NCBI RefSeq assembly: GCF_021155775.2
Contig: NC_060237.1
Coordinates: 28,052,778 to 28,116,777, forward strand
Direction: 5' to 3'
Length of the DNA stretch: 64,000 nucleotides
Origin: Neodiprion pinetum
Lineage: Eukaryota; Arthropoda; Insecta; Hymenoptera; Diprionidae
In this document: positions 63,761 through 64,000 of the stretch, in pieces
How the letters are laid out: each line of letters begins with the position of its first letter
Numbering within the stretch: the first letter of the stretch is position 1
Program-made: the position numbers and the translations under genes
The notes under the pieces: model-generated
The model's database searches: none
Told to the model about the DNA's origin: nothing
Seen by the model: only the letters and a program-made list of their open reading frames with translations

Positions 63761-64000
63761 CTGCAAAAGTAAACATTTTTTACACTCTCGGAGGAAGATT
63801 ATAGCGTACAACTAGAATTAATTCTATCCGGCGAAATATAAAGTTAGTTCCGTAAAATTTACTGAAGTATTTACACAAAAACAATATGCCAAACAACAGA
63901 TTTCTTATGTTACGATGTTGTACTTATATTTTATGATATTAACTTGACAGTTATATTATTTTTTAATGTCAATTGTCTTGTTTTGTTGTTACTGCTTTCT

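Noticed and set aside
1..64000. tRNA, rRNA, known microRNA or CRISPR features
   Set aside because: Looked for T-loop and A/B-box motifs, familiar microRNA seeds and regular spaced repeats by eye; none found. A covariance-model scan would be needed to exclude them.

Overview
This window is nuclear DNA from an arthropod, most likely an insect. Genes are split by GT-AG introns, intergenic DNA is AT-rich with simple repeats, and the predicted proteins match insect families closely. The potassium channel is nearly identical to insect Ether-a-go-go over its membrane core. My guess is a hymenopteran, possibly a sawfly, but this rests on general gene style and no marker here proves it. I saw no rRNA, tRNA, CRISPR array or intact transposon.

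Layout, left to right. The 5' end of a type II phosphatidylinositol 4-kinase (minus strand, runs off the left edge) is head-to-head with EXD2, a 3'-5' exonuclease (plus). EXD2 converges on Pam16/Magmas (minus). About 33 kb is then occupied by eag (plus, 11 coding exons, 9713-42155), whose first and third introns are about 10 and 9 kb. Two minus-strand genes sit inside its 3' introns: MEAK7 in intron 9, and an unrecognised gene in intron 10 that I assembled from three phase-compatible exons, the largest 96 codons. Downstream are glycine N-methyltransferase (minus), a small unrecognised plus-strand reading frame, the group II PAK kinase mbt/PAK4 (minus), a Golgi/ER-type nucleoside diphosphatase of the ENTPD5/6 group (minus), the mitochondrial 2-oxodicarboxylate carrier SLC25A21 (plus), and possible exons of a further minus-strand gene at the right edge.

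These are unrelated housekeeping and neuronal genes and do not form a pathway cluster. Three products are mitochondrial or have mitochondrial roles (EXD2, Pam16, SLC25A21). Two are signalling proteins (MEAK7 in mTOR signalling, mbt downstream of Cdc42), and eag is a neuronal channel.

The most interesting material lies outside the easy genes: the nested unknown gene in eag intron 10; a small unknown gene at 48.3-48.7 kb with an abnormally short candidate intron, followed directly by a perfect 36-bp foldback; a 44-bp hairpin in eag intron 1 whose mismatches would become G-U pairs in a minus-strand RNA; a nested stem-loop just upstream of the eag start codon; and a coding-like island in eag intron 10 that could be an alternative C-terminal exon. 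All exon borders were read by eye from splice sites and reading-phase agreement, with no transcript data.
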